Of a DNA stretch of 64,000 nt, positions 17,384-26,719 are shown piece after piece. The position numbers and the translations under genes are program-made. Under the pieces are notes generated by a model that saw only the letters and a program-made list of their open reading frames with translations, did no database searches and was not told the origin of the DNA. The stretch is taken from positions 248,001 to 312,000 of the forward strand of contig NZ_JBFJUX010000003.1 of NCBI RefSeq assembly GCF_041624475.1. The letters are read 5' to 3'. The stretch comes from Litorivivens sp041624475. GTDB lineage: Bacteria > Pseudomonadota > Gammaproteobacteria > Pseudomonadales > Spongiibacteraceae. The stretch's first letter is position 1. Every line of letters starts with the position of its first letter.

Positions 17384-17677
17384 GTGATCAGACGCAACTG
17401 GTTACTGTTCGCCCTTTTGGCGGTATTGCTCTGGCTGCAATACCGCCTCTGGTTTGGCCCCGGCAGCTGGGAGGAAATTACCCGGCTGCGCCGTGAGATT
17501 GCGCAGCAGGAGGAAACCAATGCCGAACTGCGCGCTCGCAACGAAAAACTTTCTCGTGAAGTCCACAGCCTGAAGTCTGACCTTGGTACGGTAGAAGAAC
17601 GCGCCCGTCGCGAGCTAGGCCTGATCAAGGAAGGTGAGACTTTTTATCTGATTGTCGAAGAGGACAAGAAGCCTTGA
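17384..17677 (+). CDS. ftsB: Cell division protein FtsB
   Basis: 97 aa. One N-terminal membrane helix (WLLFALLAVLLWLQYRLWF) is followed by a coiled coil rich in Glu, Arg and Leu, then the conserved ARRELGLIKEGETFY segment. FtsB joins FtsL and FtsQ at the divisome. The start is GTG 17384. Its stop overlaps the TTG start of ispD. Confidence 0.93.
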   Translation: MIRRNWLLFALLAVLLWLQYRLWFGPGSWEEITRLRREIAQQEETNAELRARNEKLSREVHSLKSDLGTVEERARRELGLIKEGETFYLIVEEDKKP

Positions 17678-18381
17678 CGGCATCCGTCAGTAAGCTCTGG
17701 GCCGTTGTACCGGCTGCCGGTGTCGGCAGTCGCATGCAATCGACGACTCCAAAACAATATTTGCTTCTCGCTGGCAAGCCGGTGTTATCGCACAGCCTCA
17801 GTCGCCTGTTGGCGCTGTCTGCGCTGCAGCAGGTGGTCGTAGCGGTCGCTGCCGAAGATGCCTGTTGGCCCTCCTTGCCGGAAGCTTCCGAGCCACGGGT
17901 GCTAGCGGTGGAGGGCGGGCGCGAGCGAGCAGATTCGGTGTTGGCAGGGCTTTCGGCGCTGGCCGGCAAGGCCGCTGCGGATGATTGGGTGCTGGTGCAC
18001 GATGCGGCCCGACCCTGTGTGCAGTCGAAAAGCATTGCCGCCATGGTGGCCGCGTTAGCCGATCACCCGGTGGGCGGTATTATGGCGACGGCTATCGCGG
18101 ATACGGTCAAGCAGGCCGGTGAAAGTCTCTGTGTTGAGGCGACGCTGGACCGTTCGCGCTTGTGGGCCGCGCAAACACCGCAGCTGTTTCGTTATGGTTT
18201 GCTTAAGTCTGCGCTGGAGAAGGCCTTGGCGGCCGGCGTCGCGGTTACCGATGAAGCCTCGGCGCTGGAATGGGCAGGCCACACACCGCGGCTGTTTGCG
18301 GGCAGTAAGACCAACCTGAAAATTACCGTGCCGGAAGATATACGCCTGGCGGAATTGATACTGGCAGCGGAAGAGGAATAA
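17674..18381 (+). CDS. ispD: 2-C-methyl-D-erythritol 4-phosphate cytidylyltransferase
   Basis: 235 aa. The N-terminal CTP-binding loop AVVPAAGVGSRMQSTTPKQY, the segment VLVHDAARPCV, and RSRLWAAQTPQLF identify IspD of the MEP isoprenoid pathway. It starts at TTG 17674, overlapping the ftsB stop by 4 bp. It lies directly before ispF, the next-but-one step of the pathway; uppP and PopT elsewhere in the window use the pathway's polyprenyl product. Confidence 0.96.
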   Translation: MTASVSKLWAVVPAAGVGSRMQSTTPKQYLLLAGKPVLSHSLSRLLALSALQQVVVAVAAEDACWPSLPEASEPRVLAVEGGRERADSVLAGLSALAGKAAADDWVLVHDAARPCVQSKSIAAMVAALADHPVGGIMATAIADTVKQAGESLCVEATLDRSRLWAAQTPQLFRYGLLKSALEKALAAGVAVTDEASALEWAGHTPRLFAGSKTNLKITVPEDIRLAELILAAEEE

Positions 18382-18384
18382 AGC

Positions 18385-18867
18385 ATGGCGCAGCTTCGTA
18401 TCGGGCAGGGCATTGATGTTCACAAGTTTGGTGAAGGCGATGCGGTGGTGCTTGGCGGCGTAAGTATAGAGTGCGATCAAGGGCTGATAGCCCACTCTGA
18501 CGGTGATGTTGTACTGCACGCCCTATGCGATGCGCTTCTGGGGGCCTTGGCGCTGGGCGATATTGGCAAGCATTTTCCCGATACCGATTCGCGCTACGCG
18601 GGCATCGACAGTCGCCAGTTGTTGCGACATGTATACGCTTTGATTACTGAGCAGGGTTTTAAACTGGGTAACGCTGACATCACTGTGGTAGCGCAAAAAC
18701 CTCGGCTCGCGCCACATATCGACAATATGTGCAAAACCATTGCTTCGGATCTGCAGGTTGCCACCTCCCAGGTCAGCGTGAAAGCGACCACCAGCGAAAA
18801 ACTCGGCTTTACCGGTCGTGGCGAAGGCATTGCCGCTTTTGCCACTGTCCTGGTCGAGGCGGTCTGA
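18385..18867 (+). CDS. ispF: 2-C-methyl-D-erythritol 2,4-cyclodiphosphate synthase
   Basis: 160 aa. Zinc ligands are in the N-terminal GQGIDVHKFGEGD and in AHSDGDVVLHAL; the C-terminal TTSEKLGFTGRGEGIA segment is conserved. Trimeric MEP-pathway enzyme. Three bases separate it from ispD. Confidence 0.97.
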   Translation: MAQLRIGQGIDVHKFGEGDAVVLGGVSIECDQGLIAHSDGDVVLHALCDALLGALALGDIGKHFPDTDSRYAGIDSRQLLRHVYALITEQGFKLGNADITVVAQKPRLAPHIDNMCKTIASDLQVATSQVSVKATTSEKLGFTGRGEGIAAFATVLVEAV

Positions 18868-18868
18868 C

Positions 18869-19858
18869 TTGCTGCCTTATGCCTGGGGCGGACCGCTTGC
18901 GAAAGGGCAGCTGCGCGTAAAACCGGAGCATTTTCAGGTCACGGAATTACTTGAGGTCGATTTCAGTGGTACCGGTGAGTTTGATTGGGTGTATGTCGAA
19001 AAGAGTGGCCTAAGCACACCGGAGGCGGCGGAGCTTCTGCAGCAGTTTTCGGGAGCCAAAGACATCAGCTACTCCGGGCTGAAAGATAAAGATGCGGTAA
19101 CACGGCAGTGGTTCAGCCTGCATATGCTCGGACAAGCCAGCGCGGACTGGCAGAGCTTTAATCATTCGGGCCTACGAGTGCTGGACTCTCAGCGTCACCA
19201 GCGCAAATTGCGGCGCGGCACCCACCGCTACAACCAGTTCACATTGATATTAAGTGGCGTGTCTGCGGAGCAGCTTAGCGAGCGAGTGCAGTGTGTCGCT
19301 AAACAGGGTTTTCCCAATTACTTCGGGGAGCAGCGCTTTGGTCACGGCGGCAGTAACCTTGATCAGGCGCGCCGCTGGTTGAGCGGTGGCCGCAAGGTGT
19401 CCCGTTTCAAACGAGGCTTGTGGCTGTCGGTATTGCGATCCTATTTGTTTAACGCTGTATTGGCCGAACGTGTGCGACAGGCTAACTGGAACCAGCCACT
19501 GCCGGGCGATTTGTTTTGTCTGGGTGATGGCAATAGCGTTTTTCAGGAACCGGATGCAGAACTCGCTGCGGCGCGGGTAAACGCGGGTGAAATCCACCCC
19601 TCCGGGCCATTGCCCGGCAGTGTCGGACGCATCTGGGTAGAGTCTGCTGCGCTGGAGTTGGAGCGCGAAGTGCTGGCGACGGCACAGGACACGATTGCGG
19701 CGCTGGCAGCTCGGCGTGTTGATGCTGCCCGGCGCCCACTGCGGGTGATACCGAAAGCATTGACCCTAACGGGAGTAGCAGAGGGCTGCCGGCTGGAATT
19801 CAGCTTGCCCAAAGGCTGCTTCGCCACCGCGCTTGTGCGAGAATTGATAGATTATTAA
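18869..19858 (+). CDS. truD: tRNA pseudouridine(13) synthase
   Basis: Makes pseudouridine 13 in tRNA-Glu. The catalytic Asp lies in YSGLKDKDAVTRQWFSLH, preceded by the family's KPEHFQVTE motif; NYFGEQRFGHGGSN and GCFATALVREL are also typical. An ATG at 18818 is in frame, but would overlap ispF by 50 bp and add an unrelated leader, so TTG 18869, one base after the ispF stop, is preferred (329 aa). Confidence 0.93.
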   Translation: MLPYAWGGPLAKGQLRVKPEHFQVTELLEVDFSGTGEFDWVYVEKSGLSTPEAAELLQQFSGAKDISYSGLKDKDAVTRQWFSLHMLGQASADWQSFNHSGLRVLDSQRHQRKLRRGTHRYNQFTLILSGVSAEQLSERVQCVAKQGFPNYFGEQRFGHGGSNLDQARRWLSGGRKVSRFKRGLWLSVLRSYLFNAVLAERVRQANWNQPLPGDLFCLGDGNSVFQEPDAELAAARVNAGEIHPSGPLPGSVGRIWVESAALELEREVLATAQDTIAALAARRVDAARRPLRVIPKALTLTGVAEGCRLEFSLPKGCFATALVRELIDY

Positions 19859-19861
19859 AAA

Positions 19862-20545
19862 GTGACAGCCACCGGTATGACGCAGTTAAACCTCGGCGGG
19901 ATCGGGATGACCTCCCAGCGAACCCGCGACCGCCTGATCAGCCGCCTGAAAGAGCAGGGCATTGATGATCAGCGCGTGCTTGAAGTCATGGGGCGAACCC
20001 CTCGGCACATCTTTCTCGACGAAGCCCTGTCGCACCGCGCTTACGAAGACAGTGCGCTGCCGATAGGCTATCAGCAAACCCTGTCCCAACCTTATATTGT
20101 GGCACTCATGACTCAGTTGCTGCTGAGTATGGGCGAGCGCACGCGGGTGCTAGAGATCGGCACCGGTTCGGGCTACCAGACCGCGATACTGGCGCAAGTG
20201 GTTACTCGGGTATACAGCGTGGAACGCATCCTGCCGCTGCAGGAGAAAGCCCGTGAGCGTCTGCGTGCACTGGGCTTGAGCAACGTTCACCTGAAGCATG
20301 CGGATGGCGGTATGGGCTGGGAAGAGCGCGGCCCCTACGATGGCATTATTGTCACCGCAGCCCCCGAGCGGGTTCCACCGGCCCTTACGGAACAACTCGC
20401 CGAAGGCGGTGTGTTGGTGATTCCTGTAGGAGACAATCGCGGCCAGCGTTTGCAGCTGCTGAAAAAGCGGGATGGCGAGCTGGAAGAGGTTTCCATCACG
20501 CCGGTTATGTTTGTTCCGCTTCTGGAAGGCGTTGTTGGTCGATGA
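19862..20545 (+). CDS. pcm: Protein-L-isoaspartate O-methyltransferase
   Basis: Repairs isoaspartyl residues by SAM-dependent methylation. SAM-binding motif VLEIGTGSGYQTAILA and the segment ALPIGYQQTLSQPYIVA are present. GTG 19862, ATG 19877 and ATG 19907 (MTSQRTRDRL) are all possible starts; the conserved GIGMTSQRTR segment makes one of the first two likely. In many gammaproteobacteria surE lies directly before pcm; here truD does. Its stop overlaps the next ATG. Confidence 0.94.
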   Translation: MTATGMTQLNLGGIGMTSQRTRDRLISRLKEQGIDDQRVLEVMGRTPRHIFLDEALSHRAYEDSALPIGYQQTLSQPYIVALMTQLLLSMGERTRVLEIGTGSGYQTAILAQVVTRVYSVERILPLQEKARERLRALGLSNVHLKHADGGMGWEERGPYDGIIVTAAPERVPPALTEQLAEGGVLVIPVGDNRGQRLQLLKKRDGELEEVSITPVMFVPLLEGVVGR

Positions 20546-21399
20546 AGCCGGCGGGCGTTTTTTTTCGCGGGCTGGCGATGGGGGCGGCGGATGTGGTGCC
20601 GGGTGTTTCCGGTGGCACCGTCGCCCTGATTACCGGTATTTACGAGCGGCTGATTAAAAGCCTCAGCGCCTTTAATCTGGATGCCTGCCGCTATCTGCTG
20701 AAAGGGCAGGTGAGTGACGCCTGGCGCCATATTGACGGCAACTTTCTGCTGGCGCTGTTTGCCGGTATTGCCACCAGCCTGTTCTCGCTGGCGAAAATCA
20801 TAAACTCAGCGCTGGAGCACCACCCGCATGAGGTGTATTCCTTCTTTATGGGCTTGATTCTCGCATCGTCTATTCTGTTAGCTCGGGATATTCGTCCCTG
20901 GCGAGCCGGCAGCTGGATGGCCTTGATCGTGGGTGTTCTGTTGATGCTGCTGGTATCTGAGCTGCGCCCCGCAACACCGGAAGTCGGGCCCCTGATTTTG
21001 TTTGGCGCAGGTGCCATTGCCATCTGCGCGATGATCCTGCCGGGTATTTCCGGGAGCTTTCTGCTGCTCATCATGGGCGTTTATCCGGTAGTGCTGGCCG
21101 CAATTGAGACGCTGGATTTCGCAACACTGGCCGTGTTTGCCGTGGGTTGTGCTGTCGGTCTGTTGTCCTTTGTGCGTTTTTTGTCCTGGCTTTTACTTCA
21201 CTGTCGACTCATCCTGATGGCCTTTTTGGTCGGAGTGTTGTTAGGTTCATTAAAAGTGTTGTGGCCTTGGCAGTCGGAACAGGCGCTGGTATTACCGGTC
21301 TGGCAGGAGAGCGGAATGGCGGCGGCTGTATTTGTCGTTGGCTTGGGCTTAGTGCTGGCTTTGGCGCGCTTTGGGGCAAATCAGCGACGCTGCGACTAG
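20542..21399 (+). CDS. DUF368 membrane protein, PopT-type polyprenyl-phosphate transporter
   Basis: 285 aa with about eight hydrophobic helices. DUF368 signatures are present: GAADVVPGVSGGTVALITGIYE near the N-terminus (seen as DVVPGVSGGT) and the repeat-like ILPGISGSFLLLIMG near residue 170. DUF368 proteins were reported as undecaprenyl-phosphate flippases (PopT) that return the carrier lipid to the cytoplasmic face. The two P-G-[VI]-S-G motifs point to an internal repeat. It overlaps pcm by 4 bp and sits between pcm and nlpD, which are usually adjacent. Transport function is by family, not shown here. Confidence 0.85.
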   Translation: MKPAGVFFRGLAMGAADVVPGVSGGTVALITGIYERLIKSLSAFNLDACRYLLKGQVSDAWRHIDGNFLLALFAGIATSLFSLAKIINSALEHHPHEVYSFFMGLILASSILLARDIRPWRAGSWMALIVGVLLMLLVSELRPATPEVGPLILFGAGAIAICAMILPGISGSFLLLIMGVYPVVLAAIETLDFATLAVFAVGCAVGLLSFVRFLSWLLLHCRLILMAFLVGVLLGSLKVLWPWQSEQALVLPVWQESGMAAAVFVVGLGLVLALARFGANQRRCD

Positions 21400-21501
21400 C
21401 GGGGTTAAGATTATTTTTGCATAAAGGCGTACGCTAAAACCTTCCCTGGTTATTAAAATTGAGAAGGAAGTCCTTGTCTTTGCCGCCCGCTGTGTAAAGT
21501 A

Positions 21502-22368
21502 GTGAGACTTTCTGAGAGCGTATATAGTGAGGGGGTCAACGTCATTTCTCATGCCGGCAAACCTGAAAATTCACCGTCCTGGCTCCGTTTTCTGAACCGT
21601 AGCCTACTCTTCGCTGGGGCCGCCATCATGCTCTTGGCCTGTGGCTCTGGGCCGAATTTTGCTCCCGTAGAAGACCTCCATTCGCCGCCCGAGCGCGTGC
21701 CGGAACACTATGTCGTCCGCTCAGGTGATACCCTTTTCTCTATTGCATTTAGATACGGGCTGGACTTTCGCGGGTTAGCGTCTGCTAACGGAATTGGGCG
21801 GGACTACGCTATCTATCCCGGTCAGAAATTGCGCCTCGATGACTCTCCGTCCAGCGCCCGCGCCACTGCCCCGATAGCTTCTTCCTCGCCTGAGCCCAGC
21901 TCATCTCACATATCTGGTAAGCCGAAAAAACCGGCGGCTCCGATTGTGGATAAACCTCGCACAACTGCGCCGCCACCGCGGGTTAATACGCCGGTTTCGA
22001 CCTGGCAGTGGCCCAGCGAAGGATCGATCGTTCGAGGTTTCGACAGTTCTCAGTATGCCCACAAAGGTATTGATATTGCCGGAAAGTTGGAGCAGCCTGT
22101 AAATGCGGCTGCGGCCGGTGTAGTTGTGTATGCAGGCAGTGGTTTGGTCGGATACGGCAAATTGCTCATTGTTAAACACAATGACCGCTACCTGAGCGCC
22201 TATGCCCATAACAATCGGCTGTTGGTAAAAGAAGGGGAAACCGTTCGACAGGGACAGACGATTGCCAAAATGGGCGACACGGGAACAGATAGCGTCAAAC
22301 TGCATTTTGAAATACGAGAAGACGGTAAACCGATCAATCCGGTAAAGCTGTTGCCTAAAAGGAATTGA
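21502..22368 (+). CDS. nlpD: Murein hydrolase activator NlpD (LysM + degenerate LytM lipoprotein)
   Basis: 288 aa. A hydrophobic stretch ends in the lipobox LLAC (Cys about residue 47), followed by a LysM domain (HYVVRSGDTLFSIAFRYG), a Ser/Pro linker, and a C-terminal M23/LytM domain (HKGIDIAG ... LHFEIREDG). The active-site HxH is KLH here, so the domain is degenerate, as in NlpD/EnvC activators of amidases. GTG 21502 is the only plausible start. It precedes rpoS; in relatives the main rpoS promoter lies inside nlpD. Confidence 0.92.
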   Translation: MRLSESVYSEGVNVISHAGKPENSPSWLRFLNRSLLFAGAAIMLLACGSGPNFAPVEDLHSPPERVPEHYVVRSGDTLFSIAFRYGLDFRGLASANGIGRDYAIYPGQKLRLDDSPSSARATAPIASSSPEPSSSHISGKPKKPAAPIVDKPRTTAPPPRVNTPVSTWQWPSEGSIVRGFDSSQYAHKGIDIAGKLEQPVNAAAAGVVVYAGSGLVGYGKLLIVKHNDRYLSAYAHNNRLLVKEGETVRQGQTIAKMGDTGTDSVKLHFEIREDGKPINPVKLLPKRN

Positions 22369-22482
22369 GCGTAGTAGCACAAGGGAATAAGGGGAAACAC
22401 AGCACGCTATGCAATCGTTTTTTTGAAACACTGCAAGCGGGTGGATCATCAGGCAGACAGAAACAAGACAAAGGATGTTGCC

Positions 22483-23433
22483 ATGAGTACAGATGCCCAA
22501 GAGTTTTCAGCAGAAGAAACTTCCCTAGAAACGCTCGCCTGCATAGATATCGCGGACGTTAACGCGAAAACGCCTAAGAAACCTCGCCGCGAAACACGCG
22601 GTGAGCTGGACGCGACTCAGCTATATCTAAACGAAATCGGCTACTCTCCGCTCCTTACCGCAGAAGAAGAAGTGCATTTTTCGCGACTTGCTCAACGTGG
22701 TGATGAGGCAGGACGTAAACGCATGATCGTCAGCAACCTGCGTCTGGTCGTTAAAATTGCAAGGCGTTACACCAATCGAGGACTCAGCCTGCTGGATTTG
22801 ATTGAGGAAGGGAACCTCGGCCTGATTCATGCGGTTGAAAAGTTTGACCCTGAGCGCGGTTTTCGCTTTTCAACCTACGCAACATGGTGGATACGTCAGA
22901 CCATTGAGCGTGGTTTGATGAATCAGACGCGAACCATTCGATTGCCGATTCACGTGGTCAAGGAGCTCAACGTTTACCTGCGAGCTACGCGAGAGTTAAC
23001 CCAGACGCTAGATCACGAGCCTACTTACGAAGAGGTTGCCAAACACGTCGACAAGCCGGTGGCGGCAGTAGAGAAGATGATGGGCCTCAATGAGCGGGTC
23101 GGCTCGGTGGATGTGCCCATGGGGCGCGAATCCGATAAGCCGCTGCTGGAATCGCTGCCCGACGAAGCGGCGCAGGATCCGGCTGATCTGCTGCAGGACA
23201 ACCATCTCAAGCAAGCGATTGGTGAGTGGCTGGATGAGTTGAACGAGAAACAGCGGGAAGTGCTGGCCCGGCGTTTTGGCTTGCGAGGCCATGAACCTGC
23301 CACCCTCGAAGAGGTAGGCGCAGAGATTGGCCTGACCCGCGAGCGGGTTCGCCAGATTCAGGTTGAAGCGCTTAAGGCTTTGCGCGGTATCTTTGAACGC
23401 AAGGGTGTCGATCAGGAGGCGGTCTTTAACTGA
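22483..23433 (+). CDS. rpoS: RNA polymerase sigma factor RpoS
   Basis: Stationary-phase/general stress sigma factor, 316 aa from ATG 22483, which has AAAGGA 8 bases upstream; the frame extends to 22423 but the extra residues are not family-like. Region 1.2 (DATQLYLNEIGYSPLL), region 2 (NLRLVVKIARRYTNRGL, FSTYATWWIRQTIERG) and region 4 helix-turn-helix (LEEVGAEIGLTRERVRQIQ) are intact. A bidirectional terminator separates it from fdxA. Confidence 0.97.
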   Translation: MSTDAQEFSAEETSLETLACIDIADVNAKTPKKPRRETRGELDATQLYLNEIGYSPLLTAEEEVHFSRLAQRGDEAGRKRMIVSNLRLVVKIARRYTNRGLSLLDLIEEGNLGLIHAVEKFDPERGFRFSTYATWWIRQTIERGLMNQTRTIRLPIHVVKELNVYLRATRELTQTLDHEPTYEEVAKHVDKPVAAVEKMMGLNERVGSVDVPMGRESDKPLLESLPDEAAQDPADLLQDNHLKQAIGEWLDELNEKQREVLARRFGLRGHEPATLEEVGAEIGLTRERVRQIQVEALKALRGIFERKGVDQEAVFN

Positions 23434-23458
23434 TAGTCCAACGCTTTGAGCAGACACA

Positions 23459-23486
23459 AAAAAAGCGGCCTAGGCCGCTTTTTTAT
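23459..23486. terminator. Bidirectional terminator rpoS/fdxA
   Basis: Near-perfect palindrome: an A-run, AGCGGCC, a TA centre, GGCCGCT, then six T. Confidence 0.9.
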
Positions 23487-23499
23487 CGTCCGGAAAAGT

Positions 23500-23823
23500 T
23501 CAGCGCTCCAGGTACTTGAGTTTTCCTTCCACGCCAGCCCATTCTTCGGCGTCAGCCGGTGGCTCTTTCATCTCGGTAATATTCGGCCAGATTTCGGCCA
23601 GCTCGGCATTCAGTTCCAGAAATACCTGCTGGTCTTCCGGCAACTCGTCTTCCGAGAAGATAGCGTCTACCGGGCACTCTGGCTCACACAGGGCGCAGTC
23701 AATGCACTCGTCGGGGTGGATGACCAGAAAGTTTGGCCCTTCGTAAAAACAGTCGACGGGACACACTTCCACGCAGTCTGTGTGTTTGCATTTGATGCAG
23801 CTTTCCCCAACCACAAATGTCAT
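23500..23823 (-). CDS. fdxA: Seven-iron ferredoxin FdxA
   Basis: 107 aa. Two cysteine clusters, CIKCKHTDCVEVCP and CIDCALCEPECP, are those of the Azotobacter FdI-type [3Fe-4S][4Fe-4S] ferredoxins, and the C-terminal extension has the usual length. Electron carrier of broad, poorly defined partners. The rpoS-fdxA-mutS order is that of pseudomonads. Confidence 0.95.
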   Translation of the reverse strand: MTFVVGESCIKCKHTDCVEVCPVDCFYEGPNFLVIHPDECIDCALCEPECPVDAIFSEDELPEDQQVFLELNAELAEIWPNITEMKEPPADAEEWAGVEGKLKYLER

Positions 23824-23950
23824 ATTCTGCCTCGTTATCCTGTCCGAATACTTGCCTGGTAAGTGACCGCAGGTCTTTGAAGGCGGCTATTCTACCACCT
23901 CAAAAAGAAATGGGTACCACTCAATGGCTAACAATCGGTAACAATTCGGG

Positions 23951-26524
23951 TCACTTTTTTTCCAGAGATTTAAGCTTGTAGAGAAGCTCGAGGGCCTGGC
24001 GGGGGGAGAGCTCATCGGGTTCAACGGCCTCTAGGGCTTCCAGCGCAGGGCTGGGCTCCGGGGCCGCGGCAAACAGGTCCGGCTGGGCTGGAACGTGGCC
24101 GTTCACCTGGGTCGGCGCTACCTGCTGTTCAAGGCTGGCCAGCTTGCGGCGGGCGTTGTGGATTACAGCGGGCGGAATCCCAGCCAGTTTAGCAACCTGC
24201 AAGCCGTAGCTTTGATTGGCTGGGCCTTCCTGAACCGCGTGCAGAAACACAATGTGGTCTTCGTGCTCGGTGGCATCCAGATGCACGTTCACAGCCTCGG
24301 GATACTGCTCGGGCAGAGCAGTCAGTTCAAAATAATGGGTGGCGAAGAGGGTGCAGGCGCGAATCTCTTCCACCAAACGCACGGCACACGCCCAGGCCAG
24401 TGACAGGCCGTCAAAAGTACTGGTGCCACGACCGATTTCATCCATCAGCACCAGGCTGTTGGCAGTGGCATTGTTAAGAATGTTTGCGGTCTCGGTCATT
24501 TCGACCATGAAGGTCGAGCGCCCGCCGGCGAGATCATCGGAAGACCCGATCCGGGTAAAAATCTGGTCGACCAATGGAATACGGGCGCATCTGGCGGGCA
24601 CGAAACTGCCAATATGGGCCAGCAGCACAATCAGTGCGGTCTGGCGCATATAGGTTGATTTACCGCCCATGTTCGGACCGGTAATCACCAGCATCCGCCG
24701 CTGTTCATCAAAGCGGGTATCGTTGGCGATAAAAGGGGTATCGAGGACCGACTCCACAACCGGGTGACGGCCGCCTTCGATATGCAGCTCTCCTTCTGGT
24801 GACAGCTGCGGCTGACAGAAATCCAGCGCGGTGGCGCGCTCGGCCAGGGTGGCGAGCACATCCAGTTCGGCAACAGCTTCAGCGCAGCTCTGCAGCGGCA
24901 GCAGAGACGTGTTCAGGGTTTCCAGCAGTTCGTCATAGAGCCCCTTTTCCCGGGCCAGCGCCCGGCTCTTGCTGCTTAACGCTTTATCTTCAAATTCTTT
25001 CAGCTCGGGGGTGATAAAACGTTCCGCGTTTTTCAGGGTCTGACGACGGGTGTATTCCACCGGCGCTTCGCTGGCCTGGGCGCGGCTGATTTCGATGTAG
25101 TAGCCGTGCACCCGGTTATAGCCAACTTTGAGTGTGCTGAGGCCGGTGCGCTCGCGTTCGCGGGTTTCCAGCTGTACCAGAAAATCACCGGCGTTGGTGC
25201 TGATGTTGCGCAGCTCGTCCAGTTCGGCGTCGAAACCTTCGGCAATCACGCCGCCATCCCGAATTACCATCGGCGGGTTTTCCACCAGCGCCCGGTCGAG
25301 CAGCTCGGTCAGTTCTGGAAAGTCGCCAAGCCGGTCCGCCAGTTGTTGCAGGTGAGGGTTTTCGATGGGGCGTAACTGGGCCACGAGCGAGGGCACCGCA
25401 GTGAGAGAGCGGCAAAGCCGTGTGAGATCGCGGGGCCGGGCCGAGCGCAGGGCGACCCTTGCCAGAATGCGCTCCATATCGCCAATCTGCTTCAGCTCGT
25501 CGCGAATCTGGTCAAATCGGAAATCGTTCAGCAAGTCGGCAATGCTCTGCTGACGCCCTTGCAGTTCATGCAGGTCGCGAAGGGGGCGATGCAGCCAGCG
25601 TCGCAGCAGACGCCCCCCCATGCTGGTACGCGCAGTCCCTAGTACGGAGTAAAGGGTGTTGTTTTCACCGCCGTTGAGATTGATATCCAGCTCCAGATTG
25701 CGGCGGGTTGCGGCATCGATGGCCACGCTGTCGCTGCGGTTTTCGTGCTGGATGCTGCGAATATGGGGCAGGTCGGTGCGCTGAGTTTCTTTGGCGTATT
25801 GCAACAGGCACCCCGCCGCGCCGAGGGCTGTGGTCAGCTCACTGCAGCCAAAGCCCTGCAGATCCTTGGTGCCAAACTGCTGGTTCAGCAGCCGCTGGGC
25901 GGTTTCCAGTTCAAACTCCCAGGGCGGGCAGCGACGAAAGCCAGGTCGGCTTTCCAGCGATTGGCTGATGGACAGGCTTTCATTGACTAGCAACTCGACC
26001 GGGTTCAGACGTTGTATTTCTGCCCGCAAGGCGTCTTCGCCCTCGGCTTCGAGCACTACAAAGCGACCGCTGCTGATGTCGAGGCAGGCAATGCCATAGG
26101 TATCGTCCTGTTGATGCAGGGCCACCAGCAGGTTGTCGCGACGTTCCTCCAGCAGAGCCTCGTCGCTGACGGTGCCTGGGGTGACGATCCGCACTACCTT
26201 TCGATCCACCGGCCCCTTGCTGGTCGCCGGGTCGCCAATCTGCTCTGCTATGGCGATGGATTGCCCCTTGCGCACCAGTCGGCCGAGGTAGGATTCTGCC
26301 GCGTGGTAGGGCACCCCGCACATGGGAATCGGCTCGCCGCCGGATTTGCCGCGTGCGGTGAGGGTAATGTCGAGCAGTTCGGCGGCCTTTTTGGCGTCGT
26401 CGTAGAACAGCTCGTAAAAGTCGCCCATGCGGTAGAAAACCAGCTCGCGGGGGTGATCCGCCTTGATTTTCAGGTACTGCTGCATCATCGGGGTGTGCTG
26501 TTCTTGCTTGGCTGTGGCGCTCAT
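23951..26524 (-). CDS. mutS: DNA mismatch repair protein MutS
   Basis: 857 aa, full length. The mismatch-reading Phe-x-Glu is in GDFYELF near residue 36; Walker A is GPNMGGKSTYMRQ, Walker B LVLMDEIGRGTSTFDG, and the composite loop FATHYFEL follows. The C-terminal residues form the tetramerisation tail. It is divergent from recA with about 195 bp between them. cinA, usually found between the two in pseudomonads, is missing. Confidence 0.98.
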   Translation of the reverse strand: MSATAKQEQHTPMMQQYLKIKADHPRELVFYRMGDFYELFYDDAKKAAELLDITLTARGKSGGEPIPMCGVPYHAAESYLGRLVRKGQSIAIAEQIGDPATSKGPVDRKVVRIVTPGTVSDEALLEERRDNLLVALHQQDDTYGIACLDISSGRFVVLEAEGEDALRAEIQRLNPVELLVNESLSISQSLESRPGFRRCPPWEFELETAQRLLNQQFGTKDLQGFGCSELTTALGAAGCLLQYAKETQRTDLPHIRSIQHENRSDSVAIDAATRRNLELDINLNGGENNTLYSVLGTARTSMGGRLLRRWLHRPLRDLHELQGRQQSIADLLNDFRFDQIRDELKQIGDMERILARVALRSARPRDLTRLCRSLTAVPSLVAQLRPIENPHLQQLADRLGDFPELTELLDRALVENPPMVIRDGGVIAEGFDAELDELRNISTNAGDFLVQLETRERERTGLSTLKVGYNRVHGYYIEISRAQASEAPVEYTRRQTLKNAERFITPELKEFEDKALSSKSRALAREKGLYDELLETLNTSLLPLQSCAEAVAELDVLATLAERATALDFCQPQLSPEGELHIEGGRHPVVESVLDTPFIANDTRFDEQRRMLVITGPNMGGKSTYMRQTALIVLLAHIGSFVPARCARIPLVDQIFTRIGSSDDLAGGRSTFMVEMTETANILNNATANSLVLMDEIGRGTSTFDGLSLAWACAVRLVEEIRACTLFATHYFELTALPEQYPEAVNVHLDATEHEDHIVFLHAVQEGPANQSYGLQVAKLAGIPPAVIHNARRKLASLEQQVAPTQVNGHVPAQPDLFAAAPEPSPALEALEAVEPDELSPRQALELLYKLKSLEKK

Positions 26525-26647
26525 TGACTCTTACAGGCCCTGCGTTGTGAAGCTGGCGATTGTACGGCGGTGCACCGGTTCCGGCAAAGGCTCGCCCCGG
26601 CATTCTGTCGGTTTGATCACCTGGGTGAAAAAAGTTGCTGTCAACGG

Positions 26648-26676
26648 TTGACACTGCCCCTTGTTATACTGATTAT
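26648..26676 (+). promoter_or_regulatory. recA promoter
   Basis: TTGACA (26648-26653), a 17-bp spacer and GATTAT (26671-26676). The -10 lies within the LexA box, so bound LexA would block RNA polymerase. Confidence 0.75.
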
Positions 26677-26684
26677 ATATACAG
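26669..26684 (+). promoter_or_regulatory. LexA (SOS) box of recA
   Basis: CTGATTATATATACAG fits the gammaproteobacterial consensus CTG-N10-CAG and differs from the ideal CTGTATATATATACAG at few positions. It is 35 bp before the recA ATG. Confidence 0.93.
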
Positions 26685-26719
26685 TTAATTTACTGTATGC
26701 GAAATCAACGGGGTCAGCT

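Noticed and set aside
21502..22368. NlpD as an active endopeptidase
   Set aside because: The HxH motif reads KLH, as in non-catalytic amidase activators.
26570..26719. N-terminal extension of RecA
   Set aside because: The extra 50 codons run through the promoter and LexA box and do not resemble RecA.
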